Below are positions 63,180 to 64,000 of a stretch of 64,000 bases of DNA, in pieces; positions within the stretch are counted from its first letter, which is position 1; the number at the start of each line of letters is the position of its first letter. Under the pieces are notes generated by a model that made no database searches, was not told the origin of the DNA, and saw nothing but the letters and a program-made list of their open reading frames with translations. The DNA lies in contig CAWFCV010000032.1 in the NCBI GenBank assembly GCA_963814435.1, positions 1 through 64,000 of the forward strand, given 5' to 3'. The stretch is from JAEUPI01 sp963814435 (GTDB lineage Bacteria; Pseudomonadota; Gammaproteobacteria; Burkholderiales; Burkholderiaceae_C). The translations under genes and the position numbers were made by a program.

Positions 63180-64000
63180 CTAGTTCGACTGCTTGATCAG
63201 GCGGCCCGCGGCCTGCTGCACCGGGCGTGCATTCATCGGATACAGCCGCGCAAAGACGTCGAGCTGCTCGGCCGAGATCGTCACCGGCTGCTGCATCACC
63301 ATCCACAGCACGCCCTCGCTGCACGGCGGCGTGGTCAGCGAGCCCATGTAGGTGTAGTAGCGCCGGTCGTTCGGCAGCAGCTGGCTCAGATCGATCGGCG
63401 CGCGCGCGGGCAGCTCCTCGCCTTTTTCGAGCGGCAGGTTGTTCCACACCGACTGCACCAGCGGGTGCGCGCTGCCGCGATCCAGCAGCACCGCCACCAC
63501 CGCGAGGCGGCCATCGGGGTCCTTGTGCACCAGGTGCGCCACCATGTCGAACTGGCGGCCTTCGATGCGCTCTTCGGACGGACGATGGAAGTGGAATTGC
63601 TGCAACTCGAAGCGTCGCCCCATCACCTCGATGGTGTTGCCCGACGCCACGTTCACCTGCACCGTGTGGCCGTTGTCGATGACACGAAAGGCGCTGGGCC
63701 GATAGTCGAATTGCACCGGGTCGAGCTCGACCCGGATGCCGTCGCGGATGTCGATCGGGCTTTGCCGTGCGCCGGTGGCGCATTTGGCGAATTCGGGCTT
63801 CAGCGTGCCCCAGCGGCCGGGGCCGCCCTCGCCGTCGTAGCTCCAGTGGGTCGCCTGGTGCGACTGCGCCGCTGCCTTGGCCGGCGCCGTCGGTCGGACG
63901 CGTCCGGCGGCCGGATCGACCGCGTGCGGCGCCGCGGCCGCCAGTGCCTGCCCGGCATCGGCCCCGGTGCTGATGCGCACGACGTGCGCATTGCGGCCGT
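63180..64000 (-). CDS. Alpha-carbonic anhydrase, 5' end outside the window
   Basis: Alpha-class carbonic anhydrase interconverts CO2 and bicarbonate, usually in the periplasm. Motifs: HWSYDGEGGPGRWGTLKPEF, QSPIDI, zinc histidines in QQFHFHRPSEE and FDMVAHLVHKD, and SLTTPPCSEGVLWMVM. The frame is open to the window edge through an Ala/Pro-rich stretch, so the signal peptide and true start lie beyond 64000. The TAG stop is at 63180-63182. Confidence 0.93.
   Translation of the reverse strand, partial: GRNAHVVRISTGADAGQALAAAAPHAVDPAAGRVRPTAPAKAAAQSHQATHWSYDGEGGPGRWGTLKPEFAKCATGARQSPIDIRDGIRVELDPVQFDYRPSAFRVIDNGHTVQVNVASGNTIEVMGRRFELQQFHFHRPSEERIEGRQFDMVAHLVHKDPDGRLAVVAVLLDRGSAHPLVQSVWNNLPLEKGEELPARAPIDLSQLLPNDRRYYTYMGSLTTPPCSEGVLWMVMQQPVTISAEQLDVFARLYPMNARPVQQAAGRLIKQSN

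Overview
The window is about 64 kb of GC-rich bacterial chromosome made almost entirely of conserved housekeeping genes. Gene content and order point to a betaproteobacterium of the order Burkholderiales, probably in the Rubrivivax/Leptothrix/Methylibium neighbourhood. The evidence is the blocks hisI-hisE-DUF4870-HIT-tatABC, petABC-sspA-sspB, dusB-fis-purH, slmA next to argB, a PVWY-type cytochrome b, a phasin, and a full betaproteobacterial dcw cluster. This assignment rests on gene content and is an inference.

Layout. 1-4.4 kb: secA (badly frame-broken), an M23 peptidase and a divergent DUF721 gene. 4.5-8.1 kb: a very large lipoprotein with seven Ig-like domains, then tRNA-Thr(TGT). 8.3-13.2 kb: sspB, sspA, the cytochrome bc1 operon petABC (read on the minus strand) and mscL. 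13.4-22.4 kb: DUF1631, pdxA, Nif3, a DegS-like protease, tatCBA, HIT, DUF4870, hisE, hisI and a Nudix hydrolase. 22.5-29 kb: DUF815 ATPase, phosphoesterase, slmA, HAD hydrolase, argB, a dmeF-type metal exporter and an NADP oxidoreductase. 29.2-36.3 kb is the accessory part: a ParDE toxin-antitoxin pair, the tail of an ABC substrate-binding protein, a two-domain fatty acyl-CoA reductase, a phasin, a patatin-like protein, an M32 peptidase and a YqaA protein. 36.3-43.2 kb: dusB-fis-purH, acyltransferase-cdsA-ruvC, a dienelactone hydrolase and two small membrane proteins. 43.2-62.1 kb: lpxC, ftsZ, ftsA, ftsQ, ddl, murC, murG, ftsW, murD, mraY, murF, murE, ftsI, ftsL, rsmH and mraZ, all on the minus strand and read from mraZ towards lpxC. 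The window ends with an SDR gene and an alpha-carbonic anhydrase cut by the edge.

Most striking observation. Many junctions between co-directional genes, which in related bacteria are normally tight ATGA-type overlaps, are expanded here by short GC-rich palindromic units. At eight junctions (sspA-sspB, dusB-fis, fis-purH, acyltransferase-cdsA, cdsA-ruvC, murG-murC, ftsW-murG, murD-ftsW) the inserted DNA is an uninterrupted mini-ORF of 26-59 codons. In nearly every case its start codon overlaps the stop of the upstream gene and its stop codon overlaps, or lies 1 bp from, the start of the downstream gene. Several mini-ORFs carry a copy of the neighbouring protein's end: the MurC N-terminus twice, the RuvC N-terminus once, and the FtsW and MurD C-termini. 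A related unit sits in frame inside murD. I read this as junction-targeted repeats kept in phase so that translational coupling survives.

Sequence quality. At least a dozen conserved genes are broken by single-base indels (secA at ten or more places; also DUF1631, tatB, HIT, DUF4870, nudix, patatin, dusB, the acyltransferase, ddl, murG, murD, mraY and rsmH). These genes are essential or conserved and the remaining frames are well preserved, so I treat the breaks as sequencing or assembly errors and give whole-gene coordinates.
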